Assembly (NCBI RefSeq): GCF_001640025.1
Contig: NC_031672.1
Location: forward strand, 1,054,001-1,118,000
Direction: 5' to 3'
Length of the DNA: 64,000 nt
Source of the DNA: Sugiyamaella lignohabitans
Lineage: Eukaryota > Ascomycota > Dipodascomycetes > Dipodascales > Trichomonascaceae
The translations under genes and the position numbers were made by a program. This document shows positions 1 through 9,583 of the stretch, in pieces (the first letter of the stretch is position 1; the number at the start of each line of letters is the position of its first letter). The notes under the pieces are model-generated. The model saw only the letters and a program-made list of their open reading frames with translations, did no database searches and was not told the origin of the DNA.

Positions 1-656
1 GCCTCATGTTTGCACACTCAACGAAGACAGTTTCGGTTGCGACAAATTAGGAACAATATAACCTCGAAAAATATTGATCCATATCAACAGGGAGTTTAGC
101 TGCAGTGGTAACAGAGTTCGTGAAACCAAATATATATAGAGAGAGAGTAGCCAACAGATGACCTGCCACAATATTTACCCCTGAGTGAAACAATCGATCC
201 CTCCGTAGGAAACTTGGATATAAAATTCCATTCAAAGAAGTGATCCAAAGACGAGTATGGTGGGCCGAAACTAAAACAAAACTACCCAGGCAATTGGCTG
301 GACTTCCTTATCAAAAGCCATATTGGTACTTCGTTGCATAATTGGACTTCCAATGCATAGTTCAACATTCTATGCATTATCATTGCATATGCAGGAACAA
401 TTGCTGTGCAAGCTATTCTATGAACGAAGTAGCAAAGGAAATATGCTGGAGATTTTATTTTACTGGATCTGGATCCCTGCATGTGAGGTTTAAACCCTGA
501 CTAACTGCTTGTTCTTGTATATTTATTTTAATTGAGTTTTGTAGCATCTCACATGTACACATATACCCTATTGCAGCTTCCAACCGCTAACCAAGCTGGT
601 CCATTCGAAATCTTCGAATTTCATTCAAAATCAAATTGAAAGGGACGATAAGAGGA
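1..656. other. Intergenic, no gene recognised
   Basis: AT-rich sequence. The open frames are at most about 66 codons and resemble no known family. It ends where the first copy of the dispersed double-hairpin element begins. The window edge may cut off a gene further left. Confidence 0.5.
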
Positions 657-717
657 CGACTCGAGCGCAGCGAGAGGAGCAGTGGGGTCTGGGGCGCAGC
701 CCCAGCCGCCGGAGGCA
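657..717 (-). repeat. Double-hairpin element, R copy, 3' of SSU1
   Basis: Single R copy (reads CGACTCGAGCG ... GGAGGCA on +). It lies 64 nt beyond the SSU1 stop codon in the sense orientation of that gene. Hairpin 1 is CTGGGGC/GCCCCAG with loop GCA on + (TGC on the sense strand). Hairpin 2 has the GCA loop variant. Confidence 0.9.
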
Positions 718-781
718 GGCAGGCTCGAGGCAGTTTTAGAAAATGCAGAATAAATTAATTAGATATATGCAATAAATAGAT

Positions 782-1975
782 CTAAACCGTCTCTTTGTCG
801 ACAGTTTGTGAATTAGGTGCTGGTGCTACAGTAGGTGCTCGGAAGAGGGTGTCGTGGATAACGGCATGGTTTATGGATTGAATGGTACAGGTAAGAGCGA
901 GAAGCACTTCAATGCCTCCAAATATAGCGCCTAGTACCTTAAATGCTAAGAGGCCAGTCTCATCAGCCAGTCGGTACCACCCAAGAACAAATGTTCCGAG
1001 AGGGAAAGTAAGACCCCACCATCCAGGGTTGAACGATTTTGGAGGGTCAGTGAGGATGGCTAAAAATGCAATGGACACCCAGAAGCAGGCGTAACCCATC
1101 ATGGCCATGGCAATTCCAATACCGGCATAACGAACTAGAGCAGACTCTGGTACTGTGAGAACTTGTCTTTCAGCAAGAAGAGTTGCTAAATTAGAAGTGA
1201 TAATAATGATACCAAAGCTACCTTGACCCAAAGGACCCACAGGAAGAAAATTAGAAATGGCCAATTGGCTAGGAGGAAGGTTACTCCTTAACAATCTGTG
1301 AATATAGATAGCAGTACAGGTGAAACCGAGGAGTTCACCATTACCCCACAACAGAGCAGTGATAATGATAGTACTCTCTTGCAGCTGCTTAGGAAGATTG
1401 GCAGTGATAAGAGCTCCAGTTGATGAAGCAACTACTACTGCAACGACAGGAAGAAGAATAGTAGCATTAATAGATTCAGTTGACTTGCGATCATGCTTGG
1501 AGTACATACAGAAAACAACATACCAAGCAGTAAATAAAGAGACGAACACGTCAATCCACCACATGGCATAAGTAGCTTTCCATGCATCTCTGCCAAACTG
1601 AAGATCAGTCATGTTGATAATAGTGGCAAAGCCCATGGGCCAGCAACCCAAAAAGACACTTTGGGTAGGATCACGAAGAAGCTGTGCAAAAGCAGCAGGA
1701 TGAAGAAGGAATCTGCTAACAAATAAAATATTTGCAATTCCAAACAAGCCCATATTAAAACCCCAGATAATAACACCCAGGATTCTCAGCCATCTGGCAT
1801 TAAATGGGAAAGTGTATAATATGATTGACGAGATACCAACACCCATGACGGCAGCAAACCATGCAGGGGTGAAGTAATTTACTCGTGCGAGTAGATAACT
1901 TTTAATACCAGCAGTCATTGTCAAATGATTAACAACTGTTTCACTGCTAGCGTTACTGTTCACTCGGCCAAACAT
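782..1975 (-). CDS. SSU1: Sulfite efflux pump (TDT family), SSU1-like
   Basis: This 397-residue polytopic membrane protein has about ten hydrophobic segments from the first 20 residues to the C-terminus. It resembles fungal Ssu1 of the tellurite-resistance/dicarboxylate transporter (TDT) family, with the characteristic N-terminal block around FTPAWFAAVMGVGISS and a later LLWGNGELLGFT block. Ssu1 exports sulfite across the plasma membrane and protects against sulfur toxicity. The first ATG of the frame is at 1975; an upstream TTG in frame is not a credible start. A TATA-like box and many TGTGGC motifs lie within 280 bp upstream. Family assignment is confident; substrate is inferred from the family. 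Confidence 0.88.
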   Translation of the reverse strand: MFGRVNSNASSETVVNHLTMTAGIKSYLLARVNYFTPAWFAAVMGVGISSIILYTFPFNARWLRILGVIIWGFNMGLFGIANILFVSRFLLHPAAFAQLLRDPTQSVFLGCWPMGFATIINMTDLQFGRDAWKATYAMWWIDVFVSLFTAWYVVFCMYSKHDRKSTESINATILLPVVAVVVASSTGALITANLPKQLQESTIIITALLWGNGELLGFTCTAIYIHRLLRSNLPPSQLAISNFLPVGPLGQGSFGIIIITSNLATLLAERQVLTVPESALVRYAGIGIAMAMMGYACFWVSIAFLAILTDPPKSFNPGWWGLTFPLGTFVLGWYRLADETGLLAFKVLGAIFGGIEVLLALTCTIQSINHAVIHDTLFRAPTVAPAPNSQTVDKETV

Positions 1976-2039
1976 TAATATTTGAGTAGCCAATAATTAT
2001 TTGGCAGTATAAATTGGTGAGATAATGATTGAATGTACA

Positions 2040-2252
2040 GCCACAAATCAAGAACACCGCCACAGGGCAGAACTTGCTCTTTATATAGTTTTGGGGAAGG
2101 CTAAAGGAGCGGGGTTGTGGCTGCCCATTTGTGACGCACCGCCACAAATATTATTGAACATGATTGGCTACAGCCACAAATATGCACATGCACCACCACA
2201 AAATTTTATCAGTTAGGGTAAAATACTCAAACAAAGACCATTCGGCGCCACA
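2040..2252 (-). promoter_or_regulatory. Cluster of TGTGGC motifs upstream of SSU1
   Basis: GCCACA (TGTGGC on the minus strand) occurs at 2040-2045, 2059-2064, 2141-2146, 2173-2178 and 2247-2252. One opposite-strand TGTGGC is at 2116-2121, and a near match (ACCACA) is near 2195. TGTGGC is the core recognised by the yeast sulfur regulators Met31/Met32, which suits a sulfite exporter. The motif cluster is seen directly; the regulator is inference. Confidence 0.5.
2080..2087 (-). promoter_or_regulatory. Probable TATA box of SSU1
   Basis: The minus strand reads TATATAAA about 105 bp upstream of the SSU1 ATG, inside the TGTGGC cluster. Confidence 0.55.
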
Positions 2253-3466
2253 TTTTTTAGCCCCACAGCGGCAATATTCGATCCGAGTAGCGCGTGATAG
2301 TGGTGCCGTTTGGATCCTGGTTTCCCTGTTTTGAACACGAAAGGAGCTATCTGTTTATCGGAATTAGGTATATTGAGTATGCTTACCCCTCACCGGCAAG
2401 AATCGTTCCGATATTACGATTTAACATGGGTATTCAATTGGTCGATAAAACAAGAATCAAGGAGAATAACTCTGTGAATCATTGATTACCAGTTCCAGTT
2501 AACTACTTATAGCTACCGTAGATAAAACGTTCTTCGTCCAAGTAAAATAATGGGTAGTGAGATTTCACCGAGTCCGAAATACGTAAGTTCGGAGTAGTAA
2601 TTTATCGCAAAATAGCTTTCAGACAATAGTGCATGGCATATTCTACGTCCATCCATTTCCGAATGCCCAGACATATTCGTATTGTGGCTGAAACGTGATG
2701 CAGTGAATTTGCACTTATCAGTGACGGAAAAAACAAAATTTTCCATGTTCCAATTAAAATTACACCGAATATTGATCTAATTATACATTGCTGATTATCG
2801 GTCTAAATTATTATATATTTTGCTAATAAATTCTCTGCGTGAACTTGTAGCTATTTTTTAAATAAGCACACTTTGACCCACTGATAAGAAATGTGGCTAA
2901 TATGATCGACAGATAAGCTTTCAACAGCTGCGACATGAAGTGGCTTGCATATTCCGGAGAAACGAGCCGAATATGGCGAGTATGACTCTACCAACTGACC
3001 TATTGTTTACAAGACCAAGTGAGCTCTGGACCATTAACCAGGGATACCAGGGATACCTGGTAATGTAACAGTCATGTGAATGTTACGATTTAAAAAAAAA
3101 TCCTAAGAGAGAAAGCGATTCCCCGCATGTCGAGCGCCATTCTAATCTTATCTTCCCCCTACATCACTGGTTAGTCTTCATACCCGGGACAACTAATTCC
3201 GAGGTGGTCTAGCCCATATTGTGAGAGCACGTACCTGTCACTAACAGTTTAAGTAATTTCTTGAATTAATGAAACACATTGCACTCAGGGTATTTAGTTC
3301 CGCTTACTAAGAAGTCGAGTAAGCAAAGTCATACAAGCGTTCAAAATTTTCAGGTCAACACGGTACTCTAGTGACCTCTTCACGCTATATCACTCATTTC
3401 GTCAGCCTTAAAAACAAAAAATAACATAGGGCACATCCCTACGGATAGTTAAACACTTGAAAGAGC
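2253..3466. other. Intergenic, no gene recognised
   Basis: Short open frames only (77 codons or fewer), none resembling a known protein. No copy of the double-hairpin element is present. Confidence 0.5.
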
Positions 3467-3471
3467 AAAAA
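3467..3471 (-). terminator. Pol III terminator of tRNA-Gly
   Basis: A run of five T on the minus strand, four nucleotides beyond the tRNA 3' end, is the usual RNA polymerase III stop. Confidence 0.75.
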
Positions 3472-3474
3472 GTA

Positions 3475-3545
3475 TGCGTTAACCCGGAATCGAACCGGGG
3501 GCTCATCGATGGCAACGATGAATTTTACCACTAAACCATTAACGC
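3475..3545 (-). tRNA. tRNA-Gly(GCC)
   Basis: The 71-nt minus-strand cloverleaf has a perfect 7-bp acceptor stem (GCGTTAA/TTAACGC), D arm with AGTGGTA, anticodon stem CATCG/CGATG with loop TTGCCAT (anticodon GCC), T arm CCCGG-TTCGATT-CCGGG and discriminator A. There is no intron. Its 5' flank holds the insertion site of the neighbouring retrotransposon, 8-12 bp upstream of the mature 5' end. Confidence 0.97.
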
Positions 3546-3557
3546 TTCTTATTGAAC

Positions 3558-3798
3558 TGTAAGGACTCTCAGCATCCTTGGATGGTAACCAAGACAGTAA
3601 CGAGGTTACCTAGTTCAACGAAGTCACATGACTAGATCTCCACATATATATAGCTTATCCTGCAGCTCTCCAACTTCTGGTCCTTTAGCTTGGATATTAT
3701 TCTTCAACTATCCTAGAGCTAACAGGACCAGACTCTGGTAGCATTGACGACTGTACCTTTCGGGAACTATTATTGTAATAGAGGAAAACTACCTTACA
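3558..3798 (+). repeat. Left LTR
   Basis: 241 bp, TGTAAGG...CCTTACA, with no difference seen from the right LTR. It contains a TATA box at 3645-3652. By analogy with Tf1 the transcript should start near 3684, where sequence complementary to the primer-binding site begins. Confidence 0.97.
3645..3652 (+). promoter_or_regulatory. TATA box in the left LTR
   Basis: TATATATA lies 32-39 bp upstream of position 3684, the inferred 5' end of the genomic RNA. Confidence 0.6.
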
Positions 3799-3799
3799 G

Positions 3800-3814
3800 A
3801 ATATCCAAGCTAAA
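3800..3814 (+). promoter_or_regulatory. Self-complementary primer-binding site
   Basis: AATATCCAAGCTAAA starts one base after the left LTR. It is the exact 15-nt reverse complement of LTR positions 3684-3698 (TTTAGCTTGGATATT). No TGG-type tRNA primer site is present. This matches the Tf1 mechanism, in which the mRNA 5' end folds back to prime minus-strand synthesis. Complementarity is observed; mechanism is inferred. Confidence 0.75.
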
Positions 3815-3849
3815 TAAATTTTTTTGGAAGCATCTTCGTGTTTGATTAT

Positions 3850-4812
3850 ATGGCAAATCACACGAGAGCAAAACAAGAACCAACATTTCCTGAAGTCCAA
3901 GACATTAATAAATTAACAACAGAATTCAATCGTCGCAGGAAGGAAACGAAAGACACCAGGAAAGCAAAAATGTCAAGGGAGTCGCGAATTGCCCCTATTG
4001 AATCCCAAGAGGAGGCGGTACAAAAATTCATGAACCAACTCCCTGCGGAATTGAAAGAAGAATTCGAAACAATCCGCCCATTTCTGAAACCATCATTTCC
4101 TGATGTCACACAAAACCAAAACACGAGTAAATACCCGTTACCTGCCCCTTTTACAGTGGCATCGGCTCCTAGTTTTATCACTTCTGCAAAAAGATGGATT
4201 ACAGCCAATCAGATGACTTTGGGATATGAACAGCTGTTCAATACCATTATGGGACTCTTACCCACATCGACATATAAAAACAGAGCCCTCCAATGGTACA
4301 GCGAGGACCAGCCGTACCCTTGGGACGAATTGTGGAACCTCCTGAAACAACAACACGCACGTTTGGAAACGAAAGCGTATGCGACCTTCAATGCAATGAA
4401 ATGCGACAAAGTGGCTGACTACCCCGCATTTGTAGAAAAAGCGATTCTAGAAGCTACAAATACCACTATTCCGGATAGAAATATTATCACCACTTTGATA
4501 AACGCGGCTCCGAGTGTTCGCCTCCGAACGACACTAACCACTCTACATGGCGACAACCCGCATCTATCTTTAGAAGATTTTGCAGAAAGAAGCCAATTGC
4601 GTGTAAATGAAATCCTAGCAGAATCACAGCACAAATATACATCGAAGAAATGGTGCTCAATTCACAAGAGTCGCGGACACAACACAAAGGACTGCAGTAG
4701 ACAGACGAATAAACGTCAAAATACTCGAACCCCACACTCCGTGAAACGAATCACAAATGGAGAAGAAGGTTTCACTTCTTCCGATGATGAAGCAAAAAAC
4801 TACAGCGGTTGA
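3850..4812 (+). CDS. gag: Retrotransposon Gag (capsid/nucleocapsid)
   Basis: A 320-residue structural protein of the Ty3/Gypsy element. The first ATG (3850) is preceded in frame only by a GTG. The central region (about residues 110-250) has the helical capsid layout of LTR-element Gag, including RALQWYSEDQ and a long charged helix. Near the C-terminus, residues 269-282 form C-X2-H-X4-H-X4-C, a CCHC-like zinc knuckle with His in the second ligand position, as seen in other Gypsy-type Gags. It ends at TGA 4810-4812, just beyond an A AAA AAC slippery site, so most ribosomes make Gag and a fraction should continue into Pol. Confidence 0.92.
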   Translation: MANHTRAKQEPTFPEVQDINKLTTEFNRRRKETKDTRKAKMSRESRIAPIESQEEAVQKFMNQLPAELKEEFETIRPFLKPSFPDVTQNQNTSKYPLPAPFTVASAPSFITSAKRWITANQMTLGYEQLFNTIMGLLPTSTYKNRALQWYSEDQPYPWDELWNLLKQQHARLETKAYATFNAMKCDKVADYPAFVEKAILEATNTTIPDRNIITTLINAAPSVRLRTTLTTLHGDNPHLSLEDFAERSQLRVNEILAESQHKYTSKKWCSIHKSRGHNTKDCSRQTNKRQNTRTPHSVKRITNGEEGFTSSDDEAKNYSG

Positions 4813-4835
4813 AACACGCGGGTACTGTTTCAACC
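4794..4835 (+). promoter_or_regulatory. -1 ribosomal frameshift signal
   Basis: AAAAAAC at 4794-4800 is in the gag frame as A AAA AAC. After a 6-nt spacer comes a perfect 9-bp stem, GGTTGAAAC (4807-4815) with GTTTCAACC (4827-4835), and an 11-nt loop. The gag TGA lies inside the stem. A -1 shift enters the pol frame, which is open through the site. Confidence 0.88.
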
Positions 4836-7800
4836 AAAATTCCTATCACCCCTGATCGAGAGCTCTTTAGAACACAAATAAATATGCAGTTCTCCAATGA
4901 TGACCGCAGAACTATGCCAGTACTTTTTGATACAGGTGCTAAAATCAGTGTTATTGCGGCATCACTAGTCCCGCGAACTGTTATAAATAAAGTTCAATCT
5001 TTCGAGATTCTTTTCGGAGACACGAAAGTCAAATCGTCAGGATACGTGACAGGTAAATTTCGTCTAAATAATAAATTGTTCCAGATTAACTTTGCCGTTG
5101 TTCCAATGTCGCTCAAAAGTTGCGAAGCGATTATTGGAACCGACTGGATGTCAGAGAACGTTTTTGAAATAAACGAATCCACCCACAGCCATACAATTGG
5201 CATATATTCACGACCAAATCACCCACACGCAATGGGGATTCCCCAAGTAAATCGAATTAACAGTATACCGAACAAGTACAAGGAGTTCCTAACGAACAAA
5301 GGTAACGAGTCGAAACTTCCTCCCCACCGTTCGTTCGACCTGAAAATTCCTTTCGTACCAAATTACACTCTACCAAAAACAAAGCTGTATCCAATGCCCC
5401 GCAAACACCTCGACGCACTCAAGAAATATCTCAAAGAACAACTGGATAAAGGATTCATTCGCCCATCGCGCTCTCAGGTGGCAAGTCCCCTTTTCTTCAT
5501 CAAGAAAAAAGACACGGACGAATTGAGACCAGTGGCTGACTATTCCGGTATCAACGAGATAACACAACCAGCCCCTTCGGCTATACCTATAATCAACGAG
5601 ATGCTAAATAACATTCAAGGGGCCAAGATCTTTACCAAACTAGATCTGAAACAAGCATATAACCAAGTACGGGTAGTGAAAGAGGATGTATGGAAAACCG
5701 CCTTCATCACACCCGTCGGCCAATATGAATCTCTGGTCATGCCTTTTGGATTAAAAGGAGCACCCGCCGCTTTCCAACAACTGATGCAACACGTGTTCAG
5801 AGAACACTGGGGAACATTCGTTTACGCCTACCTAGACGACATCCTGGTGTTTTCACAATCAGAGGAGGAACATGAACAGCACGTTATTACCATTTTAAAA
5901 TTACTACAGGAAAACCAACTATATATCAAGCAGGAAAAGTGCCAATGGGGAGTACCGGAGACCTTCTTTCTCGGACACACCATAGGCAATAGCACTATTG
6001 GTATGCAAAAAGACAAAGTACAGGCTATTTTAGACCTACCGAAACCCACGAACCGAAAAGGGCTACAACGGTTCCTTGGGTCAATTCAATACTATTCGAG
6101 ATTCATCCAAAATTTTTCAAATCTCATATCGCCACTACTCACACTCCTGAAGAAAAATGCCAGTTTCAAATGGACCCTAGTACATGACACAGCAGTGGAA
6201 CAGATTAAACACGCGTTTACAACGGCTCCCGTACTACAAATGTTTAATCCAGACGCCCTCACACGCATATATACAGACGCGTCCAACCAGGCCATTGGGG
6301 CAGTTCTAGTGCAATACAATCAGCAGACAAAATTCTGGCACCCAGTCGAATTCTTCGGCAAAACGCTCCATAACGCCGAACTCAACTGGGACGTAAGGGA
6401 TAAAGAAATGTTTGCAATCATTCAAGCCTGCAAGCGATGGAAACATTACATACAAGCCATACCTGGTCCGTTTACGGTTTTTACAGACCACAAAAACCTC
6501 ACGTATTTCAACCGAGCGCGAGACCGATCAGCTAGACATTCACGATGGTATTCGTTCATTAGTGAACTCGATATTCGCATCGAATACGTGCAAGGCACAC
6601 AAAATAATCTGGCGGATCTCCTCTCCAGACCAATGGACGAGTACAAAACTCCTAAAGAAAGGGGTCCTCTGGTACCATCATCCTCGCAATCATTGCCCAC
6701 CATACGACCGGTGGAACCGACAGCTACTTCTCAGGAGTCAGTACAATCTGTGACCTTTTCACGCGACACAGAGATGCTCAAAAGGATAAACCAATCTCTG
6801 GAGAAAGATCCTAAGTACTCAAAAATTCTTCAACACTTCCGTAATCCCCAACACAGCCCATTCCCAGGCGACAAGAAGGAAAAACTTCGTTATTCTTATA
6901 AAAATGAAATTTTGCGTTATCTGGGAAAAATTGTCGTAGGAGTGGATGAAGAGTTACATGAGGATTTGATTAAACTTTTCCACGATCATTGGATTGGCGG
7001 TCATCACGGAATTCGTCGCACGAGACGAGCCTTAACTAAAGTTTTCACATGGCCCAACATCAGCGAATATGTGGAAAAATACGTAAAAAGCTGCTTGACA
7101 TGCCAGAAATTCCGAATACGAAACCACGCACCATACGGCCTACTAAAGCCGTTACCGATCCCCGATCGCCCCTTCCAATCCATATCATTAGATTTTGTAA
7201 CGACCTTACCGGAATCTGGTCCCCGGAAGTCAACCCAAATTCTAGTGATAGTCGATCGTTTCAGCAAATACGTCCAGTGTTACCCATGCTCCACCAATAC
7301 AAACGCCATAGAACTCGCAACATGTATGAAAGATTACTTCGACCGTTTTGGTCCTCCTGACACCATCATCTCAGATAGGGGCACGCAATTTACATCAAAC
7401 TTTTGGCGATCATTCACCGCCAGTCGAGATATTAAACTTCAGTTCTCCACGGCCTACCATCCTCAGACGGATGGTCAGACAGAACGCATGAACAGGGAAG
7501 TCATACGCCATATCGCGAAATATATCAACCCTCAACACAACAATTGGTCGGAATTATTGTCAGAAGCCACCTTTGCCATCAACACCACTTATAATGAATC
7601 TATTAAGAACAGCCCTTATAAGGTAGTGTTTGGGTTCGAACCCAATATTCATTTCAATTTTGAAGCCGCGGAAGCTTACCCAACAATGGAAGCCAAGTTA
7701 GCACACCAGGCGGACCTCCACAACAGCACTAAGGACATAATTCGACACAGCCAACAGCAGCAAGCTAAATATCACAACAAACATCGAGTTCACAAGGTTT

Positions 7801-8288
7801 TCAAACTGACGGATCGAGTGTTACTTTCCACGGACAAGCTTAACCATGACCGAGGTCCAAAACGTAAATTCGATAGGAAATGGATTGGACCCTTCACGAT
7901 TGCGGCAAAAGTCAATGACAATGCTTACCGTCTATTGCTACCCAAGTCTTGGCGCAATAACCCCGTGTTTAACGTAGACCAGTTGGAACTATATCAGGAA
8001 AACTTGGTGCATCGGAAGAAATATGACCCGCACATCGAAGAAGATATCGATTATTATGACAATAATCCCCTCGGCATCACCGATCTCATTCGAACTGAGC
8101 ATTTCGGCAAGCAGATCAAATATCTCGCTTCAGTCCGCACCAAGTACGCAACGGAGTCACAATACTTCACCTTGGAACAGCTCAAGGATTACAAAGATCT
8201 TGTCTGGCTTCTACACAACAGATCACCTACGGATCCTAAGCCTCCTCACCTCGATAAATTCCTGAACCACCTGGAAGGCGGTTCATAA
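4809..8288 (+). CDS. pol: Retrotransposon Pol: protease-RT-RNase H-integrase
   Basis: About 1,160 codons, expressed by -1 frameshifting from gag; there is no ATG at its start. Numbering is from 4809. The aspartic protease has DTG at residues 41-43. Reverse transcriptase carries YLDD at 341-344. RNase H has its TDA motif near 490 and a TDHK motif near 560. Integrase has an HHCC zinc domain (H...H about 725-735, CLTC about 765) and a DDE core (SLDF, SDRGTQF, then QTDGQTERMNRE). The tail (about 1085-1150) has the GIxDLI...YLASVRTKY...FTLEQL...VWLLHNR layout of a divergent chromodomain. No stop or frameshift interrupts it. Confidence 0.95.
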   Translation: MKHAGTVSTKIPITPDRELFRTQINMQFSNDDRRTMPVLFDTGAKISVIAASLVPRTVINKVQSFEILFGDTKVKSSGYVTGKFRLNNKLFQINFAVVPMSLKSCEAIIGTDWMSENVFEINESTHSHTIGIYSRPNHPHAMGIPQVNRINSIPNKYKEFLTNKGNESKLPPHRSFDLKIPFVPNYTLPKTKLYPMPRKHLDALKKYLKEQLDKGFIRPSRSQVASPLFFIKKKDTDELRPVADYSGINEITQPAPSAIPIINEMLNNIQGAKIFTKLDLKQAYNQVRVVKEDVWKTAFITPVGQYESLVMPFGLKGAPAAFQQLMQHVFREHWGTFVYAYLDDILVFSQSEEEHEQHVITILKLLQENQLYIKQEKCQWGVPETFFLGHTIGNSTIGMQKDKVQAILDLPKPTNRKGLQRFLGSIQYYSRFIQNFSNLISPLLTLLKKNASFKWTLVHDTAVEQIKHAFTTAPVLQMFNPDALTRIYTDASNQAIGAVLVQYNQQTKFWHPVEFFGKTLHNAELNWDVRDKEMFAIIQACKRWKHYIQAIPGPFTVFTDHKNLTYFNRARDRSARHSRWYSFISELDIRIEYVQGTQNNLADLLSRPMDEYKTPKERGPLVPSSSQSLPTIRPVEPTATSQESVQSVTFSRDTEMLKRINQSLEKDPKYSKILQHFRNPQHSPFPGDKKEKLRYSYKNEILRYLGKIVVGVDEELHEDLIKLFHDHWIGGHHGIRRTRRALTKVFTWPNISEYVEKYVKSCLTCQKFRIRNHAPYGLLKPLPIPDRPFQSISLDFVTTLPESGPRKSTQILVIVDRFSKYVQCYPCSTNTNAIELATCMKDYFDRFGPPDTIISDRGTQFTSNFWRSFTASRDIKLQFSTAYHPQTDGQTERMNREVIRHIAKYINPQHNNWSELLSEATFAINTTYNESIKNSPYKVVFGFEPNIHFNFEAAEAYPTMEAKLAHQADLHNSTKDIIRHSQQQQAKYHNKHRVHKVFKLTDRVLLSTDKLNHDRGPKRKFDRKWIGPFTIAAKVNDNAYRLLLPKSWRNNPVFNVDQLELYQENLVHRKKYDPHIEEDIDYYDNNPLGITDLIRTEHFGKQIKYLASVRTKYATESQYFTLEQLKDYKDLVWLLHNRSPTDPKPPHLDKFLNHLEGGS

Positions 8289-8295
8289 GGGGGGG
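8287..8295 (+). promoter_or_regulatory. Polypurine tract
   Basis: AAGGGGGGG lies three bases before the right LTR and overlaps the pol stop codon. This is the expected position of the plus-strand primer. Confidence 0.8.
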
Positions 8296-8298
8296 TAC

Positions 8299-8539
8299 TG
8301 TAAGGACTCTCAGCATCCTTGGATGGTAACCAAGACAGTAACGAGGTTACCTAGTTCAACGAAGTCACATGACTAGATCTCCACATATATATAGCTTATC
8401 CTGCAGCTCTCCAACTTCTGGTCCTTTAGCTTGGATATTATTCTTCAACTATCCTAGAGCTAACAGGACCAGACTCTGGTAGCATTGACGACTGTACCTT
8501 TCGGGAACTATTATTGTAATAGAGGAAAACTACCTTACA
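8299..8539 (+). repeat. Right LTR
   Basis: 241 bp, with no difference from the left LTR found on reading both. It is followed directly by the TGAAC target duplication. Confidence 0.97.
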
Positions 8540-8544
8540 TGAAC

Positions 8545-9583
8545 AAAAAATTTAGCACTCCTCTGTCAGACGAACACTTGTCTCAGCTTCTCCCGTCCAA
8601 AAAATGGCTTGATTGAAGTTTTTCACCTTATAAATGCTCTACCAGATATCAGCTGGATATCTGCAACTCCCACCACAGTCATTGATGTAAGTTGTGCATC
8701 TTTGGACTCGGTGGACCGGTCGTAAGTGTCTAAGAACCTTTCCCCACTGGCACGGCGCCATTAAAGGTGGTTTCTCCAAGTTATTCACGAGCAATCTCAT
8801 ACTTATATTTTTTTTAATCGTATAAGCAATGTGTTAAGTGGTATATCTGTTCGTAAAAGACCATTGGTGCCGTAGAACCGGCCCCACCCCTTCCAGAATG
8901 AGCAAAAGCCACTGTGAAGATGCAAATTTGAAATCGATTCAGATGATAGCACGAAACTATGAATATTAAATTTCAAAGACTTCATACAATTCTATTAGTG
9001 CTCTCTAATCGATTGGATAGTCAATATTTTCATCTTCCAGTGTCATTCCGTGAGTCGAATTCTTTATAGAAACGATTTCTGAAAGCGCACAGAATTCTTC
9101 TTTTTGTTTTTACAAAATTGTTCCTAGATCACTTCGTTTTTGTTGATTATACTGCGTGAAGATAAGTCGACTAAACAGCCCGGCAATACCTAGCTCATTT
9201 AACAATCTACGACGAGGCCCTGTGGCAGACACATAAGCCTATAAATTGACCATGATATGACCCTATAACCAACAGAGTGGCTATGATCCAGAAGTATCAA
9301 CCAATATCTGACAGAGTAAATAGCACATTTGGAGTTGGCTGAACCAATACTATCAAGCACACGCCCAATCACTGAAGCCTATTTAGGAGCTACCCTGAGT
9401 AGATTTAATTTGTCAAAGAATGTAGGGAATCTAAAAAGGAACAGGAAGAGGGTGATAAATAGAGATGGCAAAGTACCTTGTGGGCCCTCTTCAAAAACAG
9501 CAAAACAGATTCAAAAGGACAAAAATAAATAACTAAATAAATAAATACATCACATGAGATATGCTATACTGACACCAGTCGAT
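8545..9583. other. Intergenic, no gene recognised
   Basis: This originally lay beside the tRNA-Gly 5' flank before retrotransposon insertion. Only short frames are present and no double-hairpin copy was seen, unlike almost every other gene 3' flank in the window (RPC17 ends at 9584). Confidence 0.5.

Larger units (their letters stand above)
3558..8539 (+). mobile_element. Intact Ty3/Gypsy LTR retrotransposon
   Basis: The 4,982-bp element has two LTRs of 241 bp that appear identical, each bounded by TGTAAGG...CCTTACA. It is flanked by the 5-bp target duplication TGAAC (3553-3557 and 8540-8544). Inside are gag, a -1 frameshift signal, and pol in the order protease, reverse transcriptase, RNase H, integrase, which is the Ty3/Gypsy order. 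Both frames are uninterrupted. Identical LTRs and intact frames indicate a recent, possibly active copy. Insertion just upstream of tRNA-Gly resembles Ty3 targeting of Pol III start sites. The self-complementary primer site and the chromodomain-like integrase tail suggest the Tf1/sushi branch. Confidence 0.97.

Noticed and set aside
3799..3820. tRNA primer-binding site after the left LTR
   Set aside because: No TGG start and no complementarity to a recognisable tRNA 3' end; the self-complementary match to the LTR explains it better.
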